Shown piece by piece: positions 26,701 through 34,171 of a DNA stretch of 64,000 nucleotides. The position numbers and the translations under genes were made by a program. This stretch comes from Spirosoma lacussanchae (lineage in GTDB: Bacteria > Bacteroidota > Bacteroidia > Cytophagales > Spirosomataceae): NCBI RefSeq assembly GCF_005870035.1, contig NZ_SWJG01000005.1, positions 62,001 through 126,000 on the forward strand, written 5' to 3'. The notes below the pieces were generated by a model, which saw nothing but the letters and a program-made list of their open reading frames with translations, did not search any database and was not told the origin of the DNA. Each line of letters starts with the position of its first letter. Within the stretch, counting starts at the first letter, position 1.

Positions 26701-27630
26701 ACCTTCCGGGGCGCGCGCGTGGACACGGGCATGACTGACCTGGGGGAATATCTAGCGCGCCATGCTTTCCCTGTACGGCTGGATACGCTCTCCGGTGCGG
26801 GCTGGCAGCTGACGGATTCAACCCGGCAGGCCCTGCTGACCCGGCTCAGCAGTCTGGGTCAACCGCTGGGTGCGTATCTGGACGAGTCGCTGTTTGCCGG
26901 CCTGCGTACGGGCTTCGACCGTGCTTTCGTAATCGATGCGACTACCCGTAACCGGCTGCTGGCTGACGACCCCCGCTCGGCCGAACTGATCCGGCCCTAC
27001 CTGACCGATCGAAACCTGCGGCCTTATCAGCCATTGCCTTCCGCAACCTACCTGATCGCGACCCGCCGGGGTGTCGATATTGGCCAATACCCGGCTGTTC
27101 TGGCGCATCTCGAAACCTATAGAGAGCGCCTTATGCCTAAACCAGACGGGTTGAAAGGGGGCTGGAAAGGACGCCAGGCGGGTGCCTATGCCTGGTACGA
27201 ACTGCCCGACCTGCCCGAATATGATTCGGTTCATGATCAGCCGCACCTGGTGGTAGCCCCGTACGGACAAGGGCTGGTGGCCACATGGGCCGAAGCGGGT
27301 ATGTATTCGGGGCATAAGACCACGCTGGTGGTACCTGCCAGCGCTTACGTGCTGGCTGTACTGAATGCCCGGGTGGCACAGTTTATGCTCCGTAGCCAAA
27401 AAGGCACCGTCACCCCCGAATGGCTGGCGCAGTTGCCGGTACCGCCGGCTTCAGAAACCCAGCTGGCGCAGGTCGAAACCCTGGTCGACACCATCCGGAC
27501 GATGCTGCGTAACGATCCGAAGGCCGATACGTCTGTACCGGAGCAGGCGCTGGACGAGTTGATGGCTGAGTTGTACGGCCTGACCCGCGAGGAGCGGACG
27601 AAGCTGCTGAGCGAGCGGCCCAGCTCGTAA
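23788..27630 (+). CDS. type IIG restriction-modification homologue (Eco57I-like) with degenerate nuclease and methylase motifs
   Basis: 1280 residues with the order of single-chain type IIG enzymes. The N-terminus (SLRKPAQALHKAYAKQ ... HESEEYQKSIVAGFLIDAF) and EMMTTLKNNVRALHELILYYF match the endonuclease domain of Bacteroidota members, but the PD-(D/E)xK residues look changed: the Asp is Gly80 (HPFGLVL) and the E-x-K is Gly98-T-K100. Motif I for AdoMet is intact (D546-PAAGSG). Motif IV, normally NPPY, reads Q872-PPT. The region 1030-1230 resembles the TaqI-type specificity domain (FAGLRTGFDRAFVID, PYLTDRNLRPYQP, MYSGHKTT, YVLAVLNARVAQFML). The frame is intact, so this may be a catalytically inactive DNA-binding derivative. 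No separate methylase or other defence gene is nearby. Confidence 0.82.
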   Translation: MRLSLRKPAQALHKAYAKQSVPQGRLDTFRRALARLFSRLDEHESEEYQKSIVAGFLIDAFSAEGDPAHPFARISRHPFGLVLQPDDASDQSARVVIGTKKVFAGEMMTTLKNNVRALHELILYYFDQQTSPPGPPISQLIITDVYNWFIFDADDFRRYFYQNTRLQRLNQLRQQSKRDPAFFYGEVAKVLRDMPDEVPVTCLDLRKVADALNLPPAEANPLLIPVYKLLSPRHLYQWPVTNEAPAISPAFYHELLHITGLYDATHDPNSVPGQPLVGRRPEGDRHDGSLLESLIRLAQAQPAPIDPDQTAESVALTLCLTWLARILFVKLAEGQLISYHRGDRSVQFLTPRHIRTFEELDELFFDVLATPGLNRSASLDARYGPVPYLNSGWMEPTEAERQGLRISALTSQPELPLFGQTILTDQQGNRLTEPLPLLQYLLSFLNAHDFLADGPAGVLPENKSLISPATLNDLFERFSAEAGQPPLVPSPAIDYLVRQTIRKLVISRFNEQFGWDCTAVASLADRLKEVDLSEANALVNRVRLVDPAAGSGRWLAAALNELVALKAELGILIDPAGRRLSQYDITVADTELIIADASGELFRYQVPQSGPTGIGGARSTGATQSPRQSEIQRVQEAIFWEKQTMLTQCLLGVDSRIRSVLASRLRLSVELLRHSYVIMPAALPATAVSRTNGASPLSATLLNEPAGEWLEPIPNLDMVIWHGNALVSRFATDFRVESVRNQLLRDRFPAAWQQYRHDVNAFGQEADPVRKDQLRNRLRQFRELTEQLALVDQKEYTDIRQLETRLAQATQTFDFVTPDEAVQGLTQQLTRKKRAYQQKQTFYRQGFDWRFEWPAVLDEAGTFVGFDLVIGQPPTGRPDESGEGRSLFRKTYPNTYTSRTSLYQLYIERGLSLLRPNGWLAYALPASWMEADAALPLRAWLRTKAIEEVVELPGLTADTILLTVRQASASETFRGARVDTGMTDLGEYLARHAFPVRLDTLSGAGWQLTDSTRQALLTRLSSLGQPLGAYLDESLFAGLRTGFDRAFVIDATTRNRLLADDPRSAELIRPYLTDRNLRPYQPLPSATYLIATRRGVDIGQYPAVLAHLETYRERLMPKPDGLKGGWKGRQAGAYAWYELPDLPEYDSVHDQPHLVVAPYGQGLVATWAEAGMYSGHKTTLVVPASAYVLAVLNARVAQFMLRSQKGTVTPEWLAQLPVPPASETQLAQVETLVDTIRTMLRNDPKADTSVPEQALDELMAELYGLTREERTKLLSERPSS

Positions 27631-27767
27631 GCGGCTATTATTCAGAATTTGTCAATTAATTCTAGTGATAAAGAAGGTAATGGTGTTGGCAGGCCTTGGC
27701 TTAGCGGCTTCGTGTTGCGTTTGCGGGCCGAAATCGCTAATCTTGCCCCTTTCTTGCATATCCCATC

Positions 27768-28700
27768 GTGAAGTCAATAAACGTCTTTGCCCCGGCCACG
27801 GTCGCCAATGTAGCCTGCGGGTTCGATATATTCGGGTTCGCTGTCGATAACCCCGGTGATAAGATCACCCTCACCCTGCGCGAGGAACCGGGCGTCACCA
27901 TCACCGACATCATCGGCGACGATGGCCGGCTACCTCGCGAAGCCCATCGAAATACGGCCGGTATCGCCATTCAGAGCTACCTGCAGCACATTGACCGAAC
28001 GGATGTAGGGGTCGACGCGGTATTGCACAAGCAGATGCCGCTGGGTAGCGGACTGGGCTCCAGTGCCGCCAGCGCCGTAGCGGGAGTATTTGCGATCAAC
28101 GAACTGCTGGACCGGCCGCTTACTACCCGTCAGCTGATTCCGTTCGCTATGGAAGGTGAACGAATCGCCTGCGGATCGGCCCATGCTGACAACGTAGGGC
28201 CGTCGCTGCTGGGTGGGTTTGTGGTGGTCAGAAGTTATCAGCCGCTGGATGTAATCCGCATCGATACAACGGCCAATCTGTTCTGTACGCTCGTTCACCC
28301 CGATATTGAGGTCAACACCAAAGATGCCCGGTTCATTCTCAAAAACGAGGTTTCGCTCAAGAACACCATTACGCAGATGGGCAATGTGGCCGGTCTGATA
28401 GCCGGCCTGATGACGCCTGACTATGATCTGATCAGCCGGTCACTGGTCGATGTGATTATCGAGCCGGTACGGGCTATTCTGATTCCTGAATTCAACGAAG
28501 CCAAGCAGGCGGCTCTGGAGAGTGGCGCGCTGGGTTGTAGTATTTCCGGTTCGGGTCCGTCAATGTTCGCTCTCAGCCGCGATGCTGACACCGCCAGCCG
28601 CGTCGGAGCAGCCATGCAGCAGGCGTTCCTGGGCGTAGGCATCACCAGCGAAGCTTATATTTCCGAAATTAACCGTCAGGGCCCCCGCGTAATTGCTTAG
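27768..28700 (+). CDS. thrB: homoserine kinase
   Basis: GHMP-family kinase that phosphorylates L-homoserine with ATP in threonine synthesis. Starts with GTG (KSINVFAPATVANVACGFDIFGFAV, the family N-terminus). The ATP loop MPLGSGLGSSAASAVAGVFAIN is near residue 90, and the C-terminal GHMP motif ALGCSISGSGPSMFAL is near 265. Length (310) fits. Neither thrA nor thrC is adjacent; the flanking genes are the type IIG-like gene and, convergently, a lytic transglycosylase. Confidence 0.97.
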   Translation: MKSINVFAPATVANVACGFDIFGFAVDNPGDKITLTLREEPGVTITDIIGDDGRLPREAHRNTAGIAIQSYLQHIDRTDVGVDAVLHKQMPLGSGLGSSAASAVAGVFAINELLDRPLTTRQLIPFAMEGERIACGSAHADNVGPSLLGGFVVVRSYQPLDVIRIDTTANLFCTLVHPDIEVNTKDARFILKNEVSLKNTITQMGNVAGLIAGLMTPDYDLISRSLVDVIIEPVRAILIPEFNEAKQAALESGALGCSISGSGPSMFALSRDADTASRVGAAMQQAFLGVGITSEAYISEINRQGPRVIA

Positions 28701-28744
28701 CGCATCATTTAACCCTGTCCGGGACTGCGACCACGGACAGGGAT

Positions 28745-30004
28745 TCAAAGCACTTCCCAGTTCAGGCCCCAGCCATCGAGTCGCGGTGGGAGCGGAACAC
28801 CCGGCTGGTGAGGCTCACCGGTCGCTATCATTCGTAACGGAATCGTTTCCTGAGTTTGGGCCGTTGTGAGCCGGTCGGTTCGCAGAAAAACCTGTCCTGA
28901 TGTGGTGTTGATCAGCTCAACATGCGCGTGAATCAGGTCGCCGACGGCGAAGGTTCGTCCATTGAGGGTGAGGGGTTGTATGACCTGAAAGACACACAGC
29001 TGACCTTCTGACAGAGGCCCCTCGCTCAGACTCCGCGTAGCCAGACGACCCGCGCCGACAGCATCAACCGCCAGGCGGGTCGTCGCCACTGGCTGAACCT
29101 GTTCCGCTACGGTCGACGGGGCTGGCGCTTCATCTTCTTCATCCGTCAGCAGAACCACCGCCAGGGTTGAGTCCGTCACGAACGCCGGGCTGTCCAATGC
29201 GGGTGGGGCGGCCTCCCGACTGGCAAAAGAAGCCAGAATGGCCTGCTGCTCGGTTTGTGATAAAGCGGATGGTGTCTGGCTGGTCAGCATCGCGAAGTGC
29301 TGGTTGCTCAGGTGGTCTCTGTAGGCTTCGGGGCGCGTAATTAACTCCTTTACCGCAACGGCCTGATAAAGGTAGGCTTTGGTTTCGGCGGCCCGGTACG
29401 GCAGCGCCATGGGGTGCGTATCGGGGTGCTGGCGACTGAGCTGCTGGATGTAGCCCGGCCCTGCGTTATAGGCCGAAGCGGTCAGCATCCAGGACCCCAG
29501 CTGCTGATACAGCTGACGGATGTAGCGGCAGGCTGCGTGCGTTGCTTTCTGAAGGTTGAAACGCTCGTCTGTCCGACGCGACACGCGCAGGCCCAGCGAC
29601 TGAGCCGTATGGGGCATCAACTGCCAGAAGCCGGCAGCCCCCCGGCGCGACACGGCCCGGTTGGTCACGGCACTCTCCAGTAACGGCAGATACTTGAAAT
29701 CGGACGGAATCCGGTATTGTTTGAGGATCGGCTCGATCAGCGGAAAGACCACCTGCGCTCGTCGCTTCAGCACAACGAGGCTACTGGCCAGGGCGGCCTG
29801 ACGGCTCAGCATCCGGCGCCAGCGGTGGGTAATGGACGGTTGGTCGACGGGCAGGCTTTCGCCACAAAAATCGACCGGTTCCGATAGGAGGGTGGTAATG
29901 GCGTCGGCGTTACGAGCCAGACTGTTGGTGGAGGATTGAGCCAGGACAGGGAGTTTGCAGAACAAACAGCCAAGTCCGGCTGCCAGCAGTAGACGGTTAG
30001 TCAT
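28745..30004 (-). CDS. exported lytic transglycosylase (SLT/MltD-like) with an extra C-terminal domain
   Basis: The chosen start gives TNRLLLAAGLGCLFCKLPVLAQ, a Sec signal peptide; an upstream ATG (30049) only adds an Arg-rich stretch. The SLT domain spans about residues 90-235: LKQYRIPSDFKYLPLLESAV with the catalytic Glu, RRGAAGFWQLMPHTAQSLGL, and LTASAYNAGPGYIQQL. Instead of LysM repeats, the C-terminal 110 residues carry QLCVFQVIQPLTLNGRTFAVGD and FLRTDRLTT, a beta-rich pattern that resembles the C-terminal part of conjugation protein TraM/TrbI-type barrels. That resemblance is by eye only. It cleaves peptidoglycan glycan strands in the periplasm. Confidence 0.88.
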   Translation of the reverse strand: MTNRLLLAAGLGCLFCKLPVLAQSSTNSLARNADAITTLLSEPVDFCGESLPVDQPSITHRWRRMLSRQAALASSLVVLKRRAQVVFPLIEPILKQYRIPSDFKYLPLLESAVTNRAVSRRGAAGFWQLMPHTAQSLGLRVSRRTDERFNLQKATHAACRYIRQLYQQLGSWMLTASAYNAGPGYIQQLSRQHPDTHPMALPYRAAETKAYLYQAVAVKELITRPEAYRDHLSNQHFAMLTSQTPSALSQTEQQAILASFASREAAPPALDSPAFVTDSTLAVVLLTDEEDEAPAPSTVAEQVQPVATTRLAVDAVGAGRLATRSLSEGPLSEGQLCVFQVIQPLTLNGRTFAVGDLIHAHVELINTTSGQVFLRTDRLTTAQTQETIPLRMIATGEPHQPGVPLPPRLDGWGLNWEVL

Positions 30005-30103
30005 GAACGACAGCGTTACGGATGGATATGCTCGTCGACACGTTCGCACACAATGCGATGGTCGGTACCCGGCGGCTTCTCCCTCCTTTTCTGTCCCCGC
30101 TGA

Positions 30104-30748
30104 CTAATCCAGCAGCCGCATTACAAAATTCTTAATGGCGTTGTGCTTAATGACGCGTACCAGGCGTCCGCCTTCGTAAATGTATTCGTCTTCGCGATCC
30201 TTGAACTGGGCATTGAACTGGCCCGGCTTCCCTGGCGCAACCATAAAATAATCGCCGAAATACTCCGAATACACCCGATTTCTGGTGCCTGGATCGTAAA
30301 AGTACAACGATGATGTTGTAAAATCAATACTATTCCGTTCGGTGCCTTTGTGGTCGTATTTGTACTGGTTGGCTACAATGTCGTAATGATCGCCTTTCCA
30401 TTCGGTGCGGGAGCTGTAGTTGCCCCGGTTGGTAGTAGCTTCTACCGTCGACAGCATGAGCTTCTTACCCTCAAATTCGTTGATGACTTTATAATAGATT
30501 TTGATCGTATAAACCAGCAGCCGCACCTTCACATCGCTGATGAGCGTATAGGTGGTGCGGTCGTTGGCCTGGGGCTGACGAACGGCCGTCATCGTACCCA
30601 CGCGGATACCGGCAATTTCGATGGCGTAATGATGAGTTTCCGGAGCGGCCAGGGCTGGCATAGTCAGGTACGCGGGTTCATCGGTGTGGCTGGGTTGCGC
30701 AAACGAGCTGATTGTGGCAGTAAAAAGCAAAATAAAAAGCAGACGCAT
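30104..30748 (-). CDS. exported DUF3108/DUF6134-like protein
   Basis: 214 residues with signal peptide RLLFILLFTATISSFAQ. The mature part has HHYAIEIAGIRVGTMTAV, YTLISDVKVRLLVYTIKIYYKV and TSSLYFYDPGTRNRVYSEYFGDYF, the beta-rich pattern of DUF3108/DUF6134 periplasmic proteins, whose fold is thought to bind lipid-like molecules. Three ATG codons lie at the start (30760, 30751, 30748); the last gives the best signal peptide. It reads away from the GH20 gene. Molecular function unknown. Confidence 0.75.
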   Translation of the reverse strand: MRLLFILLFTATISSFAQPSHTDEPAYLTMPALAAPETHHYAIEIAGIRVGTMTAVRQPQANDRTTYTLISDVKVRLLVYTIKIYYKVINEFEGKKLMLSTVEATTNRGNYSSRTEWKGDHYDIVANQYKYDHKGTERNSIDFTTSSLYFYDPGTRNRVYSEYFGDYFMVAPGKPGQFNAQFKDREDEYIYEGGRLVRVIKHNAIKNFVMRLLD

Positions 30749-30797
30749 CATCAAAAGCAAAGGTTAATCGTTGACTAAGGCATGGCAAGAAAACCCG

Positions 30798-30805
30798 TAT
30801 TTTTG
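30798..30805 (+). promoter_or_regulatory. TAnnTTTG -7 element of the GH20 gene
   Basis: TATTTTTG lies 18 bp before the chosen ATG (30824). A TTG at 30771-30773 could be part of the -33 element. Its position argues against the longer reading that would start at 30782. Confidence 0.6.
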
Positions 30806-30823
30806 GCCGAATCAAAAAACCTT

Positions 30824-33178
30824 ATGCAATTGCGCCCCATTTTTCTCTTTTTTAGCTTACTTCTGACTACTTGTTTAAGCTACGGGCAGACGTCGGACCG
30901 ATACTCGATTATTCCGCGTCCGGCTCAGCTCGAACCCCGGGCAGGTGATTTTGTCATCAGCCGGTCTACCGTTATCCAGGTGCCGGTGTCGGAGGCTGGC
31001 CTGAAAGCCATTGTCGATACATTTGCCAATACCATTAACCGCAGCACAGGGCTGGGCGTATCCGTTCGGGACCTGAACCCGTCGGCTGCCGCGTCGGGTA
31101 ATCTGATCCGCTTTGCACCCGTCACCGATGCAGCCCTGGGCGAAGAAGGCTACCGCATCGATGCCACCGACCGGCTGGTAACTATCGAAGCCACCGGACC
31201 CAAAGGGTTTTTCTACGCCGTACAGACGCTGTATCAGCTCCTGCCACCCGATGTGCTACAAACAAAAGTAACCGCTACCGGCTCAGCTGAGCCGTCGCTG
31301 CGGATGCCCGCCTGCCGCATTCAGGACCGCCCGCGGTACGTATATCGGGGCCTCCACCTCGACGTCAGCCGACATTTCTTCCCGGTCTCGTTCGTGAAGC
31401 GGTATATCGACCTGATGGCCCTGCACAAGTTCAATACCTTCCACTGGCACCTGACCGACGATCAGGGCTGGCGCATCGAAATCAAGAAATACCCGAAGCT
31501 GACGCAGGTCGGGGCGCAACGACGCGAGACGATCGTAGGGCATTATGACGATTATGACCCGCAGGTGTTTGACGGGAAGCCGTATGGCGGGTTTTACACC
31601 CAGGATGAAGTAAGGGAGGTCGTTCGCTATGCCGCTACCAGACAGATTACGATTGTGCCGGAAATAGAAATGCCGGGTCATGCCCTGGCCGCCCTGGCGG
31701 CTTATCCCGAGCTGGCCTGCGCACCGGGCTCTTACACACCGGCAACCAAATGGGGGGTATTTACGGATGTTTTCTGCCCTACGGAACAAACGTTCACCTT
31801 TCTACAGCATGTGCTGACCGAAGTGATGGATCTGTTTCCCGGCAAATACATTCACATCGGGGGCGATGAGTGTCCGAAGGACGCCTGGCGTAAGAGTGCG
31901 TTCTGTCAGCAGCTGATCCGGCGCGAAGGGCTGAAAAACGAAAATGAGCTGCAAAGCTGGTTCATTACCCGCATCGATAAGTTCGTAACGGCCAAAGGTC
32001 GGCGGATCATCGGCTGGGACGAAATTCTGGAGGGCGGGCTGTCGCCGAACGCGACCGTTATGAGCTGGCGCGGTACGAAAGGTGGCATCGAAGCGGCCCG
32101 GCAGCGCCACGACGTCATTATGACACCCGGCGCGTTCTGTTATCTGGATCACCTGCAGGGCGACCCGGCCCAGGAACCCATGGGCTTCGGTGGTATCTTA
32201 CCCCTGTCGATGGTGTATTCGTATAACCCAACGGCCGCTGAGCTGACACCCGATCAGCAGAAATACATCCTGGGCGTGCAGGGAAATGTCTGGACAGAAT
32301 ACCTGCCGACGGCGGCCCAGGTCGAGTATATGGTCTGGCCCCGCGCAGCCGCGCTGGCCGAAGTAGCCTGGACGCCACTGGCGCTGAAAAATTACGACGA
32401 TTTCTCCAGACGGCTCCCGGCTTATTTCGACCGGCTCGACCGGTTGCGGGTCAACTACTCACGAACGATCTACGACCCGGCTTTTACGGCCAAACCTACG
32501 GCCGATGGACGAGTGGAGGTGGCTATGGCGGCCAATGCACTCAGTTCGGCTATCCGCTACACCGTAGATGGCAGCATACCATCTGGCGAGTCGCCCCGCT
32601 ACGAGAAGCCGTTGTTACTCGACAAAAACACCTCTCTGCGGGCCGCTGCGTTCGCCGATCAGAAACCGCTGAGCCAGTTGGCCAAAGTCCAGAAAGAGTT
32701 CATTGTCTCGCTGGCGACGGGTAAGTCGTATACGCACCTGTATGCACCAACAACGGGTCGCCCGGATAAAGGAGCTATGCTGACCGACGGCAAGACAGGC
32801 GGTATGGGTGGCTACGAAGTGGCCGATGTTGTCTCGTTTGCCGGCGATTTCGGGATGGTTATCGATCTTGGGCAGGCGCAGACAGTACAAAGTGTACAGA
32901 TCGGGTTTCTAAAATACACGGCCCGCAACATCTGCCTTCCCCGGCAGGTAGACATTGCCGTTTCGGATGATGGGAAGACGTTCCGGCCGGTGCTGACCAG
33001 CAAGACCAACGCGGCTGAAGGCGGCAAACGGGGTTTTGCGCGCCTACCTTTCGAATTTGCTCCGACCACAGCCCGTTACGTCCGGGTAGTAGCCCACAAT
33101 GTCGGCACCGTACCGGCCGGTCTCCGTAACCCGGGTAAACCCGCACAGCTAGCCATCGATGAGGTAGAAGTCCGGTAG
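30824..33178 (+). CDS. beta-N-acetylhexosaminidase, GH20, with discoidin-like C-terminal domain
   Basis: Exported exo-hydrolase removing terminal GlcNAc/GalNAc. Signal peptide MQLRPIFLFFSLLLTTCLSYGQ; domain GH20b about 25-155; catalytic barrel about 160-510, with the general acid pair D348-E349 in YIHIGGDECPKDAW (neighbouring-group mechanism) and YRGLHLDVSRHFFP, WHLTDDQGWRIEIK, EIEMPGHALAALAAYPEL. A chitobiase C-terminal-like region (YTVDGSIPSGESPRY) follows, then an F5/8 type C-like domain (about 640-784) for carbohydrate binding. The start is supported by an upstream TAnnTTTG element. Neighbouring peptidoglycan-active genes suggest cell-wall or chitin fragments as substrate. Confidence 0.95.
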   Translation: MQLRPIFLFFSLLLTTCLSYGQTSDRYSIIPRPAQLEPRAGDFVISRSTVIQVPVSEAGLKAIVDTFANTINRSTGLGVSVRDLNPSAAASGNLIRFAPVTDAALGEEGYRIDATDRLVTIEATGPKGFFYAVQTLYQLLPPDVLQTKVTATGSAEPSLRMPACRIQDRPRYVYRGLHLDVSRHFFPVSFVKRYIDLMALHKFNTFHWHLTDDQGWRIEIKKYPKLTQVGAQRRETIVGHYDDYDPQVFDGKPYGGFYTQDEVREVVRYAATRQITIVPEIEMPGHALAALAAYPELACAPGSYTPATKWGVFTDVFCPTEQTFTFLQHVLTEVMDLFPGKYIHIGGDECPKDAWRKSAFCQQLIRREGLKNENELQSWFITRIDKFVTAKGRRIIGWDEILEGGLSPNATVMSWRGTKGGIEAARQRHDVIMTPGAFCYLDHLQGDPAQEPMGFGGILPLSMVYSYNPTAAELTPDQQKYILGVQGNVWTEYLPTAAQVEYMVWPRAAALAEVAWTPLALKNYDDFSRRLPAYFDRLDRLRVNYSRTIYDPAFTAKPTADGRVEVAMAANALSSAIRYTVDGSIPSGESPRYEKPLLLDKNTSLRAAAFADQKPLSQLAKVQKEFIVSLATGKSYTHLYAPTTGRPDKGAMLTDGKTGGMGGYEVADVVSFAGDFGMVIDLGQAQTVQSVQIGFLKYTARNICLPRQVDIAVSDDGKTFRPVLTSKTNAAEGGKRGFARLPFEFAPTTARYVRVVAHNVGTVPAGLRNPGKPAQLAIDEVEVR

Positions 33179-33199
33179 TTGTATTGATGGTTCATCACC

Positions 33200-33228
33200 G
33201 TGGTCCAACTACGCGTCCCGGTGCGAAC
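33200..33228 (+). repeat. 29-bp dispersed intergenic repeat, copy 2
   Basis: Starts GTGGTCCAACTACGCG and ends CCCGGTGCGAAC. It is 26/29 identical to the minus strand of 2985-3013 and shares ACTACGCGTCCCGGTGCG exactly with 61940-61957. It lies between the convergent GH20 and methyltransferase genes. Confidence 0.85.
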
Positions 33229-33258
33229 ACTGACTACGGAATCAAAATAATAAGGTTG

Positions 33259-34050
33259 TTAGTGAACCTGCTTACGGCCCCAGCCCATGTAGCAGAGGCT
33301 GGTGTCGCGGCCTTCGCGCATCTTCATGCGTTCGCCCAGTTGGCGGAATGTCCAGCGACCGGCTGTGCGCTGGCGAAGGTAATAGAGTGTTTTGAGTACG
33401 TTGTAATCGGCTACCATACCGCGGGTTTGCTGGTTGACTATGCCGACCTGCTTCAGGGTCTGGCTGAGTTCGGCGGGGGTGATAAAGCGGTCGTAGCGAT
33501 GTTGATCGGGCTGCATAAACGACCAGCGCGGCCAGTCCTGCGCAATTTTGATCAGGAAGAGCCAGCTCAGCCACGTTCGGTTCACGGTGTCGTAGAAGAA
33601 GAGGCCACCCGGTTTCAGCACCCGGCTGATCTCGCGGATGACCGTATCGACATCGCGGACATGCTCGAGGACGTCGCAGCAGCTGACATAATCGAAAGAC
33701 GCATCGGCAAACGGAAGGCGCTCCCCTTCGCCAACCACATAGGTGATAGGAAGCTCTTGCTGGCCGGCATGATGGCGTGCCGTATCGATGGCCGAAGCCG
33801 AGGGGTCGATGCCTACTACCTGCATATCCATCTGTGCAAAGGCTTCGGCCAGGATACCGCCCCCGCAACCTACGTCGAGTAAGGTGGCGTGTTTGACAAG
33901 CGCCTGCTGTTCCTGAAGAATACGCCGGAAATAGCCCATACGAGCGGGATTGACGGAGGTTTCGAGCATGAAAAATAACTCATCGGGATTCCACCAGATG
34001 TCGCGGTCGGCGTTGTATACGGTATTGTTCGTGACTGGTTGAGCAAGCAT
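33259..34050 (-). CDS. UbiG-like class I SAM-dependent methyltransferase
   Basis: 263 residues with a Rossmann methyltransferase core: LLDVGCGGGILAEAFAQM (motif I), VVGIDPSASAIDTA (acidic loop), FDYVSCCDVLEHV and VLKPGGLFFYDTVNR. The order and spacing, including the N-terminal WWNPDELFFMLETSVNPARMGYF, fit the 3-demethylubiquinone O-methyltransferase (UbiG) family. Bacteroidota normally use menaquinone, so the UbiG name should not be taken as function; a role in quinone-like or lipid methylation is possible. No partner gene is adjacent. Confidence 0.85.
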   Translation of the reverse strand: MLAQPVTNNTVYNADRDIWWNPDELFFMLETSVNPARMGYFRRILQEQQALVKHATLLDVGCGGGILAEAFAQMDMQVVGIDPSASAIDTARHHAGQQELPITYVVGEGERLPFADASFDYVSCCDVLEHVRDVDTVIREISRVLKPGGLFFYDTVNRTWLSWLFLIKIAQDWPRWSFMQPDQHRYDRFITPAELSQTLKQVGIVNQQTRGMVADYNVLKTLYYLRQRTAGRWTFRQLGERMKMREGRDTSLCYMGWGRKQVH

Positions 34051-34171
34051 AGGTCGACAGAATGGCCAGCGGTTCGCCGGTACATACTAACCCGAACGGG
34101 CCCATCCTGTTCAGACGACTTGCTTTTTCGGCGGTTGCGATGCTTCTTGTATCACTTATCACCCCTGACGC

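Noticed and set aside
27665..27850. 61-codon Cys-containing frame before thrB
   Set aside because: It overlaps the homoserine kinase start by 83 bp and has no family-like sequence after the first 20 residues.
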